NCBI RefSeq assembly: GCF_001522545.3
Contig: NC_031776.1
Span: 37,347,957-37,411,956 of the forward strand
From: Parus major
Lineage: Eukaryota > Chordata > Aves > Passeriformes > Paridae
DNA length: 64,000 bases
Direction: 5' to 3'
Both the position numbers and the translations under genes were made by a program. A model generated the notes under the pieces. It ran no database searches, had not been told where the DNA came from, and was given only the letters and a program-made list of their open reading frames with translations. Below are positions 31,701 through 43,815 of this stretch, piece by piece. Numbering within the stretch: position 1 is the stretch's first letter; every line of letters begins with the position of its first letter.

Positions 31701-34700
31701 GGTGGTTTGGTTTTCATTTTTGTTTTTAAAATACAAATCTGAGATGTAATAATTTCTGGGGAAGAATGCATATTAACATAGTAAGGTATTAAGGTTTAAT
31801 ATATGTAGCAGTGCCTGAAACCACTCTGATTCCTTGATTTTTGGTAACTGGAAGTTGATTTGAGTCTGCCACGACACAGAATTTTAAAGCCTTTACTGCA
31901 CCTCTTTGGCTACTCCTGTGTATGTGTGTGTACAAGTAAGGCATGGAGTTAAATACTGAAAGATTATTTCTGGTTAATGGTTTTCTGGAGAAAAAGTATT
32001 CTCTTATCGTGTATGTAATGTGGTATGTAATTCTGTAGCTGTTTTTACTTACATTTCACTTTCTTCTTGCAGTTAAAGCTGGAGGTATGAGAGTGTCTAA
32101 AAAGCAAGAAAATGGACCTGTTGAGAAAAGTACTAAACCTCCAGGAAAAGAAAAGTCAAGGTATTACAATGCAGGGCTTGTTCACCCCTGCCCTGTAGTT
32201 CAAGTTCATAGGTAATGATCTTTGAAAACAAAGAAAACTCTTATTCTACAAGAGTTTAATTCTTAAATTAACTTGTGCAATTATAATGCTGATATTGAAG
32301 TAAGTATTGATTTTAAAAAACTCCAAAATCCAACAACTTGAAAACCCAAGCCTTTGCAATGAAAGGCAAAGGCTGAATCTCATCTCTATTGTCATGTTTT
32401 ATGGAACAGAAATTAAAACAATATATTGCATACCTCTGCCTAATAAAGGAGTTATTTCCAGTACAGTTATTTCCAAACAGTTTCCAGTGGAGTAGGAATG
32501 AACTTTAGGCTGTCCACATTCTGAAGGAAATTAAACCTACATCAACCACCCCAAGGAAGAGTCTTATCTCCTGTATAGGCTATACCCTCTATTTCACTCT
32601 AAAATCTAATTTGGCTTTTGCTGTTTGCTACTTTATAAGGTTAATCAAGCTGTTTTGCCCCAAAAACGAAGGCATGCTTCTGTTTTGAATAAAGTAACAG
32701 CAACCAGTTGATGTGGTCATTAAAACAAGTATTTTCTTGCAGCTTTTTCAAAGACTGAACATTTTTCTTAAATACACGAACTTTTCTTAAATGTCACTTA
32801 ACTTTTTGTTAAGTCAACCAATATAAGAATATGACAGTTAAATTTGAAAGACTTGTGATGTTCCTGAAGTTTTTTATTTGTTGTTGTTTTCTTCTGGGAT
32901 TAGAAACTTTTTATTTTCACTTGTCACCAATAATCTGGGTGTAAATTTGCAGCTGCCTTTTCCATAGTCATAGTTACTTAATGGTATAAACAGATCTTAA
33001 ATAACTTATATTTGTCAGTGTAGCAAACTGTTGATTGGTAAATTGAAATGTCAGTAGGAATGTCTTGCCTGATCCACAGAATCATTAACTTAATTAAAGC
33101 AATATCTGCTTTTTCAAGGGTCATGTTTATGGTATTTGGGGTTTATAATGATTTTTCCCTACTCCATTTTAAGCTACAGATGTGTCAGTGGATATAATAG
33201 TATCATCAGAAGAATGTGCTGTCTGAAGTTCTTCCTGTTGTTGAAGTAAATTATTTCATATCCACAGATTTGTTTATCTGTGGAATATTGGTAACATGGT
33301 GTAATTCACTAGAATATGGAGGATTTAATGGGATATTCTTGTGAAAAAAAAAGTTATTGCTTGACAAATAGTTGCTGTGAAAGGAAACACTCTCCAAAAG
33401 CAGAGGGTGAATTTTTTTCATGTGTCTAGGTTGGAATCAAGAAAACTTTTTGTAGATCAGGGTATAGCTGCTCAGCTTCTGAGAAGTTATTTCAGTCTAC
33501 AAAAAAAAATCCTTTTTGAGATAGTCAAGGATATTTCTTATACAGTGTTTTTGTATATCTGAATAAAATAGCCTGTCACACAGATTTTCTGTTGTTCCAT
33601 TCTGAAAGACATGCCCTTTTTGATATTATATAGTTTTCAATGTGATGAAAGAGATGAAAGACAGCTCCAAACCCTAAATTTATATTGCAAAATGTTGTGT
33701 ATTAAGTCTGGAAAATGAAAGTGGCAAGTGCTCAAGTGTTCCTGTGAGATGGAAATGCTAAACATGTTTTTCTTCTGCTTTACAGTGCTATTGTCAGTTT
33801 TGCAAAACCTGAGAACATGGGTGTCTTGGTAGCAGAAGCACTGAACAAAGTAAGTCTGGAAGAAAAACTCAGTGTTTCTTCATAAATCTAAACATGAAAA
33901 AAAAGTTAAAAAGTGAACTTTCCTTAAACTGGTGTGTGGGAGTTGCAGGTTTTTTCATCTACCACTAAATATTCTTAGGATGATTTTTCTGTAGTGGTTG
34001 TGTGGCTGAGCTGCTAGATGGCTAGGAAGTACCTGGCCTTGTCTCCTTACTGATTCCTCTCCCAGTTGCTGTGACATGCCCTGGGTAGTTGTGCATACCT
34101 GTACAGAGAAACACAGCCAGACAGTGAGGTGTGTCCTGCTTGTGAAGTAGCATGGTGCATTAGCTTTAGTGAGATATGGGGAAGAATTACCAGCAGCATG
34201 TGTCTGGCTGAACTGGGATTACAGTGCAGAGCAAAACCTTGTCTTCAGTGCTTTATCCCACTGTGGAAATCACTCCAACTTCTGTAAGGGTCCAGCAAAA
34301 ATACAGAGCTGTTTGAGGAAGGGAGGTGGCATGACTGGCAGGGGACACCGGGACAGTGATCCAGTGTCCTGCTCTGTGAACGATCTCTGAGACAACAGGC
34401 ACATCATGTCCTACTGCTGCCCCATATCTTGCTGTTTCATCTGAGGCCTGACATCACTCAGTCAAGAACCTTTTGACTTCTCTCATAGGAATAACATGGG
34501 ATCCTGTGAAATCTTGTATCCCACAGCTGCTAATGGACCCTTCTGTTTATCACATGCTTACAGCTCCTGCCCTGTGTCTCAGGCTGCTGGTGCAGACTCA
34601 CACCTGCCCTTTGGAAGAGCTGATTTTACAAGCAGCTCTTTGGTTTGCATGGTAATCTGAAGACCTGACAGTTATCTCTCTTACATTCTTGCAGTCTTCA

Positions 34701-35466
34701 GACTCTGAAGCATACAAGAGTTCCTCATCCCTAGAGCTCAATAAAACATCAGTTGCAGAATTGCAACACAAGCCTTTTATCAACAGTTGTGTTTATAGCT
34801 TTAGCCTGTAAATCTTGAATTTTTGCTTAGACTTTTTTAAGGAGAACAGATACAACTCATCCTCTTCTCTTCTACCTGTCCTCATGTCCTCTGTTCTGAC
34901 CCACTGTTTCCTTCTCCTGTTGGTTTCCAGAATCATGTATATAAAGCTTCCTTGCTACTTTAGAATGTGATAATTATCTACTGTAATAATGATGATTTTG
35001 AACCTGGGAAAATAAGAATTTGATTCAACTTTCTGTTAACTCTGGCATACTGATTATTTGCTGTTTTCCATATCTTGGGAGCTCATTCTATGAACTGCTA
35101 AACAAGGGAAGAAAAAAAGATTCAAAAATTCCCTAAAGGAAGTTAGACTAATGTAACTTTGAAAACAGAAATTATAACTAAATCTGCTGAGTTACTGTGA
35201 TTGTCTGTATTAATCACTTGAACTTTTTGTGGGTTTAGGTTTTACTGCTTCTTTTAAACTACTTTAATAGGATGAAATATAGAAAGAGAATAGCTGAAAG
35301 TCTGTATTCTATCACAACTTTTTTTCTTCCCCCTTTAATGTTACAGATGAGCCACAAAATCCATGCAGCAGCATTACAAGTGGCTCACCAAAAGCCGCAG
35401 CCTACTTTGGAGAAGTTCATATTGCCTAAAAGAATTTACATTATTCAACAGCCACGGAAATGTTAA
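28551..35466 (+). CDS. DAPL1: Death-associated protein-like 1, complete, four coding exons
   Basis: Four exons join at GT-AG sites to a 105-residue protein (human about 107). It has the DAP-family core [16 protein letters not shown], a variable linker, and the conserved C-terminus [13 protein letters not shown] to [16 protein letters not shown]1 is linked to epithelial differentiation and restraint of retinal pigment epithelial proliferation. Its fish and frog orthologues were found in the exit tunnel of dormant egg ribosomes. The ATG sits in a strong Kozak context (CCCACCATGG). The first 14 residues are basic and proline-rich and differ from my memory of mammalian DAPL1, so the N-terminus is less certain. 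PKP4 upstream and TANC1 downstream match conserved synteny. Confidence 0.95.
28597..32072 (+). other. DAPL1: DAPL1 intron 1 (3.5 kb)
   Basis: Begins inside the CpG island and soon becomes AT-rich, with a GT microsatellite near 29482 and T/G-rich tracts at 29786-29860 and 30660-30735. A direct repeat of atgatagtaaactat occurs twice near 29580-29615. No other exon was seen. Acceptor is ttcttcttgcag. Confidence 0.8.
32073..32160 (+). CDS. DAPL1: DAPL1 coding exon 2
   Basis: Encodes [20 protein letters not shown] then TKPPGKEKS. Donor AG|GTATTA. Contains the strongly conserved DAP N-terminal motif. Confidence 0.95.
32161..33785 (+). other. DAPL1: DAPL1 intron 2
   Basis: AT-rich with no recognised element. 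Acceptor is tgctttacag. Confidence 0.8.
33786..33849 (+). CDS. DAPL1: DAPL1 coding exon 3
   Basis: Encodes [20 protein letters not shown] then K, ending at donor GTAAGT in phase 0. The position matches the variable middle of human DAPL1. Confidence 0.92.
33850..35346 (+). other. DAPL1: DAPL1 intron 3
   Basis: No repeat family or exon was recognised. Acceptor is aatgttacag. Confidence 0.8.
35347..35466 (+). CDS. DAPL1: DAPL1 coding exon 4 with stop
   Basis: Encodes [20 protein letters not shown] and [12 protein letters not shown], then TAA. This C-terminal segment is the diagnostic part of DAPL1. Confidence 0.97.
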   Translation: MSHKIHAAALQVAHQKPQPTLEKFILPKRIYIIQQPRKC

Positions 35467-35590
35467 GATAATCATTGAAATACTTATGTTTACTTAAAAG
35501 TGAATTTCTATTTCATATAGCACTTAGCACGCTGTGGTGAAGTGCTCAAAAGCTATGTGCCTTGTATCTTGCTGTGTTTCTGTTACTGAC

Positions 35591-35596
35591 AATAAA
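35591..35596 (+). terminator. DAPL1: DAPL1 poly(A) signal AATAAA
   Basis: Canonical hexamer 125 nt after the stop, implying a short 3' UTR that ends near 35615. Confidence 0.85.
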
Positions 35597-35619
35597 ATAT
35601 AAGAAGAGTTACTAAATGT

Positions 35620-37100
35620 ACTCAGGATTTATTACAATACCATGGCTTCTGTCTAATCTGTTACTGATATATAGTAATTACTCAATACCAAAAAGTCTAA
35701 GTTTCACTTACTGTGTGAGTTTTGAGTGAAGGAATGGAAACTGTCAGCCCTGTTGTTTTGTGGTTTTTTTTAGTTTAATGATAGCAAAGCTGATGTGAAC
35801 TTGATTCTAAGAAAGTGGGTCATGACTGAAAGACATGGGGCTTCATGCAGTTGAACCTGTGGTTTTCCATGGTGAATGCATGCCTGACACTTTCTGCATG
35901 ATAAGTAATTCACAAAGTCATGGGAAGGTTTTCAGTGCAATGAAAGAAGTATTTTTTGCTTGCATTTCTTTCTGTAAGAAAACCCAGCTCCTCTGCAGGG
36001 AGGCAGCAAGCAGGAAGAACTCAGTGGAAACAGTCTATTTGAACCTGTTTGGGACTAGGATGGCTAAATGAAGGAAGTACCTGACTTGGAGCTGACCCCT
36101 TGGCATAGGAGGGCAGGTAGCAGGGAGGAGACAACGTGCAGAGAATGCTGTGACTGCAGTTTAGAGTTAGAGTTGGTAGAATGGGGTATGAGACTTAGCA
36201 CTGACTGGTAGTAGTAGGGATGTGAAGGGTCAAGCTTAAAAAGTGGGAGGAACAAGTGTAAATCCCAGTCCAGGCAATGTCCTTGAGCCATGAGCTGCTT
36301 GCAGTGACCCCAGGGACAATAGAGAGATCTACAGGATAATAAATAATGTCCTGCTGTTGAGATTTGGTTGTGGAGCTCCACTGACTCTGAATTTAATTCT
36401 GCTATGACTATATTTTTTATTTTTATTTTTTTTATGGTAGTGATTGCAGAAGAGTATTGTCCCAAAACTGGTTCTTTCACTTTTTTGGTGTGCAAGAAAT
36501 TGATCCCCATCCAGAGTGGAGGGTTTTGATTTATGTCTAGTTGTATGCAGAAGGGAGTGCTGGGTGGTGAATTGTCAGAGCTGGCATGGAGACAGACAAG
36601 GCAGGCACACCTATAGGTTACAGTCTCAGGTCAAGCAGATCTTACTTCACTCCATGGTTAAGTTGCTGTTAGCTTCTCCTCTCTGTCTCAGTCTCAAGGT
36701 ATAGTGTTCCAAGAAGTCATGGTATGTGCTCAGTAAGAAGTGGGCTCTTGGTGGGTAGAGGGGGCTGAGCTAGGGATGTGCTTTTTACTATTTTAATTAT
36801 GATATAATGAGGAAAGTTCATGGCATGGGCAAGTTCTCACCACAGAAACAGTCAGACCGGGGGGGTTTGTTGGCTCGTCATAATAAGGTCCTGAATAAGA
36901 AGGGTGTGATCTTTTTATTCTGTCCCCTTCAAGGACCTAGGACATCAATTTTCTGTTTTCTACATTCTTGTGGCTGTTTCTCCTATTGCTTTGTTCTCTG
37001 TCATATTTGGAACTTTGCTCCTGTTATTCCTCAATTCCCCACTTCCATATGTATGATTCTTCTTATGCATATCATAAGTCTCACTTTGGAACCATCACAT
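35620..37100. other. Intergenic, possibly part of a decayed element
   Basis: Contains a 148-residue minus-strand open frame at 36064-36510 of no known family. It lies downstream, in minus orientation, of the possible envelope remnant and could be LTR sequence. This is unproven. Confidence 0.35.
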
Positions 37101-37104
37101 ATTT

Positions 37105-38760
37105 TCATGAAAGGAACCACAGGGCTGACTGGACATAAGTCAACTGCTTCATGATTTCCCAAATGCAAATACATAGTGCTGCAATTAAGACAAAACATAA
37201 GAGGGGTAGTATTAGGAGAACAATAAGGTAATACATCTCATTTAAACTCCCTGTAGTGATGGTAAGTGACCATCTGAAAAGTGTTCCACTATCCATATGC
37301 TCTTTCTCACTTCACCTGTTCCAACCCTTGTGTGCTTTCCACATCACGATGGACAGAAATCAAAGTATTTTATCCATTCTTCTGAGCTTGTTTCAGTAGT
37401 TGTTGCAGCTCATGATGCTATAATAATTTTCTTACTAAAGGGCAGCAGGTCTTGAATCATCATATACTGCAATAACTTGTAAAATGTGACAGGAGCTGAA
37501 TAACTGAAATCCCACCCATCGATTTTGGTGAATATTAACACAAACATTAGACTAATTATCTGTATCTACAATAAGGTTATCTACAACTATAAAGCCACAA
37601 AGTATTCTCATATAAGCACATTGTTTTCGAGTATATAAAAGTACAGGTTCATGAGCTTCATCAGGATGGATTCCAAAATGACAAACACTATTCTGGATCC
37701 AGACAAATGTCAGGGCTTTGGTGTTAGCGCACAAGTGAGTCCCTGTTCCCATGCAGTGCAGGTGCTAGCACTGATGGATTGCCAATCCCCATGGGTCCAT
37801 GTCCTATGCTCTGGGGTAGCGTTATGATTCAGGCCTAGTGCAGTGGCTGAGTGATGGACACAGAGGCATCCTATATGGATTAGCACCAGGAGCGTGCTAT
37901 TTATGGTATTATAGGTAAAACTGTATAAATGCCACCAAGGCTGTAGTTCCTTTGCAAATTCAATCATTATTCCAAATTACTTTTTGAAGTTCAGTGGGTA
38001 AAAGTGCCTTCTTCACCCTCTCTTAAAATTGCTGCTTCTGCTGTTGATTCTATCCACAACTGAGCTCAGACGCAGCCAAGAGGCAAAGAACCTTCAGCTT
38101 TGGTTGCTCCAAGTGCCTCTGGGATCAGCTATGAGCTCACTCATTGATTCTTTCCCGCTGAGGCAATGTGTCACATAAGAGCCATTGATTAGTTTCTAAT
38201 GCTGGTAGAGAAGACCACAAAGAGTGTTGCAATTTGCTTAAATCACTTGTGGTTGTGCTCAAGTTATTTATAAGTAATTCAGCATTTGTACAATTTAAAA
38301 CTCCCAAGTCCCTGTGCTTCCAGTCACATCTCTTCTTGTTCCTTTTGGAGAAGTGGGGATTTGCCCACAGTTAGCCAAGCTAACTGTCTTGCATGGGAAG
38401 CACTTAAGAATGGTGATCACATTGATTTAAGTGTAGAAATATTAACCTGCATTATTAGCTCTGTTTGTTTAAGAAACCAAGGTCAATTAAACAACACTTT
38501 TTGCTGATCTGCATTTATGATCACATGGTCCAATTTAAAAAATTTGTGGGGATTAAATTTTCTCATCCTCTTTGGCTGGACAGATGTAGGTAGTTGTTTT
38601 GATTTCAATAATACCAACCTTGAGTTTAAACGTTAGTCCCACATTATGGTGGTCGCAAAGGCATATAACAAAACCAGATTTAACCAGAGTAACATTATAC
38701 CAGCAATTCCACCTTTTGTTGGCACAAAATTTCAAGTCTTTTGTGCTTGACTATGAAACA
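37105..38760 (-). pseudogene. Decayed minus-strand coding remnant, possibly retroviral envelope-like
   Basis: Several adjacent minus-strand open stretches (38553-38735, 37710-37967, 37552-37752, 37105-37296) are broken by stops and frame changes but share a glycoprotein look: many cysteines and N-x-S/T sites, then a last stretch with one strong membrane segment (IVLLILPLLCFVLIAALCIC) and a short tail. That order suits an envelope surface/transmembrane protein. I cannot name the family and recognise no pol motif nearby. It is clearly non-functional. Confidence 0.35.
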
Positions 38761-41700
38761 TTGAAATCTTAGTGGCTTTCCCATGCGTAGATCCATTGAT
38801 CATTCTGCAGCCTATCAAATTTTTTCTTGGGTTGCTCCTTTCAAGAGAGGAACCTAACTATATCTATCCCAACCCTACCCGTGTTCTAAATATGCTTCAG
38901 CTCCATGCATAACCAGAGTAGTGAAATTGTACACAAAAATTGTGTACTTAAATTGATGCTTAATGTGAAAGGTGATACTCAAAAAATGGTTATGCTGTCA
39001 ATGAGGATTCTTTTTAAAGTGCATTTTCCACATGACTGCAGTGGAAAGCTATTGCAAACATATGAGACACTCCCTCTAAAATCAAGGGGTCCTGTGAAGG
39101 TTACCCAGAGTTAGTGTTGCCATTTAACACAAATGTCTGCATCTTTTCATCCATCCGTCCATTTTACATCAAATGTAAATACCCTTGTGTTGATTAACGA
39201 TTAAATTATGATCACAGGAGGTGATGATTAGTAGCATAGTAGTGCAATAAATGATTTGTTTACACCTTGAATAAATAGAAGAAATTAAAATAGTGCTTCT
39301 CCTTTGAAGACAACTGTTTTTTATCTCTGGTTCCATAACTGAATGATAGCTGAAATACTCTTAATGTTATGCTGGACAACAGCAACAATATACTTTATGG
39401 GTCTTGAAGTTGTAGGTATGGGATTTGGAAAACAGTCTGATTTTATATGTTTTATAGCACATTTCTATTCCCCAGGCTGGCTCTATGGCAGTGAATATTG
39501 ATATGAATGTTAGGGAACAAACAGGACTTGAGTCAAAGCTGTCCATGTATCAAATGACTGACTATCCATCCTCTCAAAGCAAAAAATAGCACAGTGCACT
39601 CTAATGTGTCTGTGGCCAATACATGCTCCCTATACAAAGAATATTCATGAAATCTTTAGAATTGTAATCTTTCTGTTTTTTGTTTCTGAAGAAAATCAAT
39701 AACTAGTGAAAATTTGTAGGGTCTGATTCTGCAGGCCTTTATGAACAACACTTTGTATGAAGCTGAATGTTATTTAACTGTTTAAAACAGTATGTTGAGG
39801 GAGGGGGAATGTGCTTGGTGTAGAAGGGAGCTGTAGTAAATCCCTTTTGTGGCATAAATCAGGTCATACAGTGATTGGTAAGGATGGAACAGTTTATTAC
39901 TGTTCAACTGTTAAAAAGCCCTAGGCACTGCTCTGTGCAGTGCACATTTGGCAAGTGCAGTCCCCAGAGAGGAAGTAGGTACATTCAGTAACTCGAGTTT
40001 CTGGCAGGACCATGTCTGTGGGCAAACAGGAGTTCTGCAGCTGTGCTCAACCCATGTATCTGAGCTACATTAGCCCTCCCAGCCCAGCCAATCCAGCTGT
40101 GCCGTGCATCATTCCCGGCTCTGCGTATGCGGAGCACTGCTGCAGGGCGGTGGGGGAATGCCCAATGGCCTGCCAGAGCAGGCTGCAATGGAAAGGATCT
40201 TCCAGGTACTACCTGGGTAAAACTTTCACATGTCAAAACAGGTCCAGACAAGAAGTTAGGAGGTCTAGTTTTGATAAGCTCTGCTTCATGGGTTTGCTTA
40301 ATGTAGAGCAGGTACAAGAATCGCCTGTTCTACTATGAATCTTGCAAAGCAGGAAATTCTGACACGTGTTCTGTTCCATGTCCTGCTATCAGGTGGTGTC
40401 CAGTTTGTGTTTGCACCATCATTGATGACACTGTGATGGGGCTGTTGTGCCTTCTGTTGCAGGGAGTTTATTTTACTTAGTTCAAGCCTTAATACTTAGC
40501 TTTCATTATTTAAATATGAATTGCCACCAAATTCAGCACATAAAGAACAACTACAGTAGGTTTGCTAGGAAAATCAAACCACTGCAGGAAGACTGTTTTC
40601 AGGCTTTTCATGGACTATCTCAAACAATGCAGGCATTCAGCAAGAAGGACATGATTTCAGGAAAGTATTTCTGCTGCTGATCTTCATTTCACCATGTTGG
40701 AGGACACAAGGTTGGTTAACATGTAGTTGTTATTAGCTGTAGCTATAATAACCCTCAAAATACTTCACAGAGATGGGAAACCAAGGGACAATGAAAGCTG
40801 TGAAGAGATTTCAGTACATGTTGGTTGGTTCAATGTCTTTGTCAGCTTGGTAATGTCATATGTGCTGTTTGATGGTCTGAGACACACATGTTCTGTTGGA
40901 CTTCTCTGCAGGGAGGAGTTTCCTCTGGGGCAAGGAGGAGTGTCTACCCTTAAGCACTTGGCACTCCTAGGTTGGGTGGTGTTGGACAGAGCTGCTTGGG
41001 AATTTGGGACTGTGCAGCTTGTCACTGGTCTAGCAGGAGTTACAGTATGTAAAGTTCAATGCACAGACCAAGGCCTGAAACTGAGACCATGGGATTCCTG
41101 GCTCTTGTGTGAAACTGCAGCAGATGAAATGGCAAAGAAATTACACATGGCAAAACTGGGCAGTTGCAATAAAACAGAACTCTAGCACAAGACTTAATTT
41201 TAATAAACAAATATTAGCTGTTGTTTAAAGCCTCTGTGTGTTCCAGGATGTACTTGTCCAGCCTGTTCCTCTCTAAGTGGTATGCATAAATCTGCAAATA
41301 ATTTCAAGCACAGTAACCTCTGCTGGTATATAAGCCCCAAAAGTGGTACATACATAAGCTAAATAATGTACTGAGTTCACCTTTAATTCCAGTATAGATG
41401 ACAATATTCCTACAGTGTAAAAAAATAAAAAATTAAAAAAATAATAATAATAATTAAAAAAAACATCAGTGGTCCAATCAGTGTCATCTGCCATACTTGT
41501 ATTGTTCCTGTTGTGAGCAATTCCCATACCATGCTCCTAGGAAGGCACCTCTTGGTTTGGGAAATCTTGCTGTTGTTGAGGACTCTTGTTTCCACATATT
41601 GTCATTCCTCCTCTTCCCTCCTTGCACCTTCTCACTGCCCTTTCCTCCTCAGCCTGCGCAGGACAGGTACTTGCAGCTGGTCAGGTGGCTGGAGGAATGT

Positions 41701-43470
41701 GCACTTTTACAGTATGTTTATGGTTCTTTTCATACATGGCCACACATCCTACTCCTGGTCATTATGCCACTCTCACTCAATTTTAGTGAAAAACTTCTGG
41801 GTTATATGATTAGCAGAAATTTCAGTCTGACACTTCATTTATAATGGGCTACTAATGTTTAATTCATTCTGGAATTGAAGGGGACTATTACAGCTCTGAA
41901 GTCTGAGTTTTGCTGAGTGTCCAACTAACAGGGATTCTCCAACTCTCCAGTTTGTTAAAGCAATTTTATAGAGGTCTATAACTCATATCAAGAGTAGCTT
42001 ATGCAGTATCAAGGGATATTAATTATTATATGTGTACAGGATTTGCCACAAGAGGTTGCTGTATGCCTACAGCTTGTTCCAGCTCTGCCTGCTGAGCTGC
42101 CCTCAGAAATACAGCTGTTTTCTGCCAAGGAGGTACATTTTAATCTGCTGGAAAAGTTTCAAAGAAAAAGAACAGACAAGTTTATGAAAACTATCTGACT
42201 TATTTGGTGTTTCATGGGGGTCATGACTACCTAGGAGCTGTGAAGATACAATGGGCATAATTCCATGGTAACAAAAAGTGACTCCCTACCCTTCCTCCAG
42301 TCTCTGGGTTCCCAGCTGGAGTCAGGTACAGATGAGGCAGCACAAGGAAAGGAAGTGCAGACTGTATTGGTATTGGGTACACTGAGTATGATTTGCTCAG
42401 TTTGTAGATGCTGACATAGTATGTTTCTGAATGTGGTCACTTCAGAACAAATTTGTTGCTTCATGAGCCAGGCAACATTAGAAAGTTGGATATAGCATCC
42501 CCCAGTCAACAGTTATGTATCAAGGGATGAAGTTTCTGAACCTGACTCCATACACAGAGTATTCCTTTTATATTTGGGGCTAACTTCTAGAGAGCAATTC
42601 AGAAGTTATAGTTATATAGAGGAATGATTAAGACTTTTGTTAAGCTATGATACAAGTTGTTTTATATAATAGGTATCATTTTAATTGCAAAACATGCATT
42701 TAGCATATACTGAAATAGAACAGTCATGAAAATGAAGATTGATATTAAAATTTAAATCTAACCTTCTACTTTCATTGATCATAACTTTCTTAAATTCCTT
42801 CTAGCTTAAATTTTTCGCATTCAGTATGTTTCTTCAGAGTTAAAGAGCTTGAGCAAACTGAGCTCTCTTTAAGCTACATAAGCCTGAAATATTTGTTCTT
42901 TATATGCTACAATCAAGAAATATTAAATAATGAAATGTAAGGTTATCTATTAAAAAAATATCTGAACTTGAAAACTTTAAATTTGGTTTGTTCTGTGTAT
43001 CTCAGGCATAAAAAGTAAAACAAGTCAAAAAGACAAATTTAGACTGATTTTGCTGAAGCTGTTCACAGGTGCCAGCCAAGGGTGACAGGCATGTTGCTTG
43101 GCCCTGGTGTGTGTGCATTTGAACTCTTCTCCAGTAAAGTCTGTTGAGGTTTCTGTAGACAGTATTTGTAAATATGTCACAAGAGCCCTCCAATTATTTC
43201 AAAAATTCTAGCTGCTGGTTCTAAAATTGGTCTTGATGCCTTGAATTGTAATGAATAAAAAGGACAATAAGAGGGGTGATGGGGAGGTGGTAGAATGTCC
43301 CAACACTTTGCAGACCTGGGCTGTAGGGAAGTCAGGAATTTGGCAGGCAGAAGTGGCTATGCTGCATGCTTCTGCTGGTTGAAGCACATGTACTGTTCTA
43401 ATAAGCTTACAGCTCACAAATTGGACATTTTTTTTCTTGTCTCATGCTCTGTCAGTGAGGACGTTCACAA
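38761..43470. other. Intergenic, mostly unassigned
   Basis: AT-rich sequence without a supported gene. A GC-richer block of about 240 bp at 39960-40200 carries a cysteine-rich plus-strand open frame of 108 codons. Short A/T repeats lie at 41420-41462. Confidence 0.6.
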
Positions 43471-43815
43471 AGGAAACTGGGAGGGAGCATAGCTGGGACA
43501 GGTGACCCGAGTAGACCAAAGGCATATTCCATACCACAGATTTTCATTCCCAGTCTCCAAACTGGGGCAGGTACCCAGAAGGGCCTATCTAGGTTTGGGA
43601 AGGGGGGGTCTAGCATAATTCAGCCAATTGTGAGCAATTCCATTGTGCATCACTTGGTTTTTTTCTTTTTATTAATTACCATTATTACTGTATTTTACTT
43701 TATTTTCAATTATTAAACTGTTATTATCTCAACATACAAGTTTTAATTTGATTCTCCTCTGCATTCCACTGGGGTGAGGGTGAAGAAAGGGGGTTGAGGG
43801 AGCAAAATCACGACA
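43471..43815 (+). mobile_element. ERVL-type LTR, 3' portion
   Basis: Shows the hallmarks I know from avian ERVL LTRs in order: 'gggagggagcatagc', 'gacaggtgacccga', 'attccatacca', 'attgtgcatcacttg', 'attaaactgttattatctc' and a terminal 'cacgaca'. The 5' end could not be placed and no target-site duplication was found, so it is probably truncated. No primer-binding site follows, so it is a 3' or solo LTR. Confidence 0.78.

Noticed and set aside
40727..41185. 152-codon plus-strand open frame
   Set aside because: No domain, codon pattern or splice context that I can support. Probably chance.
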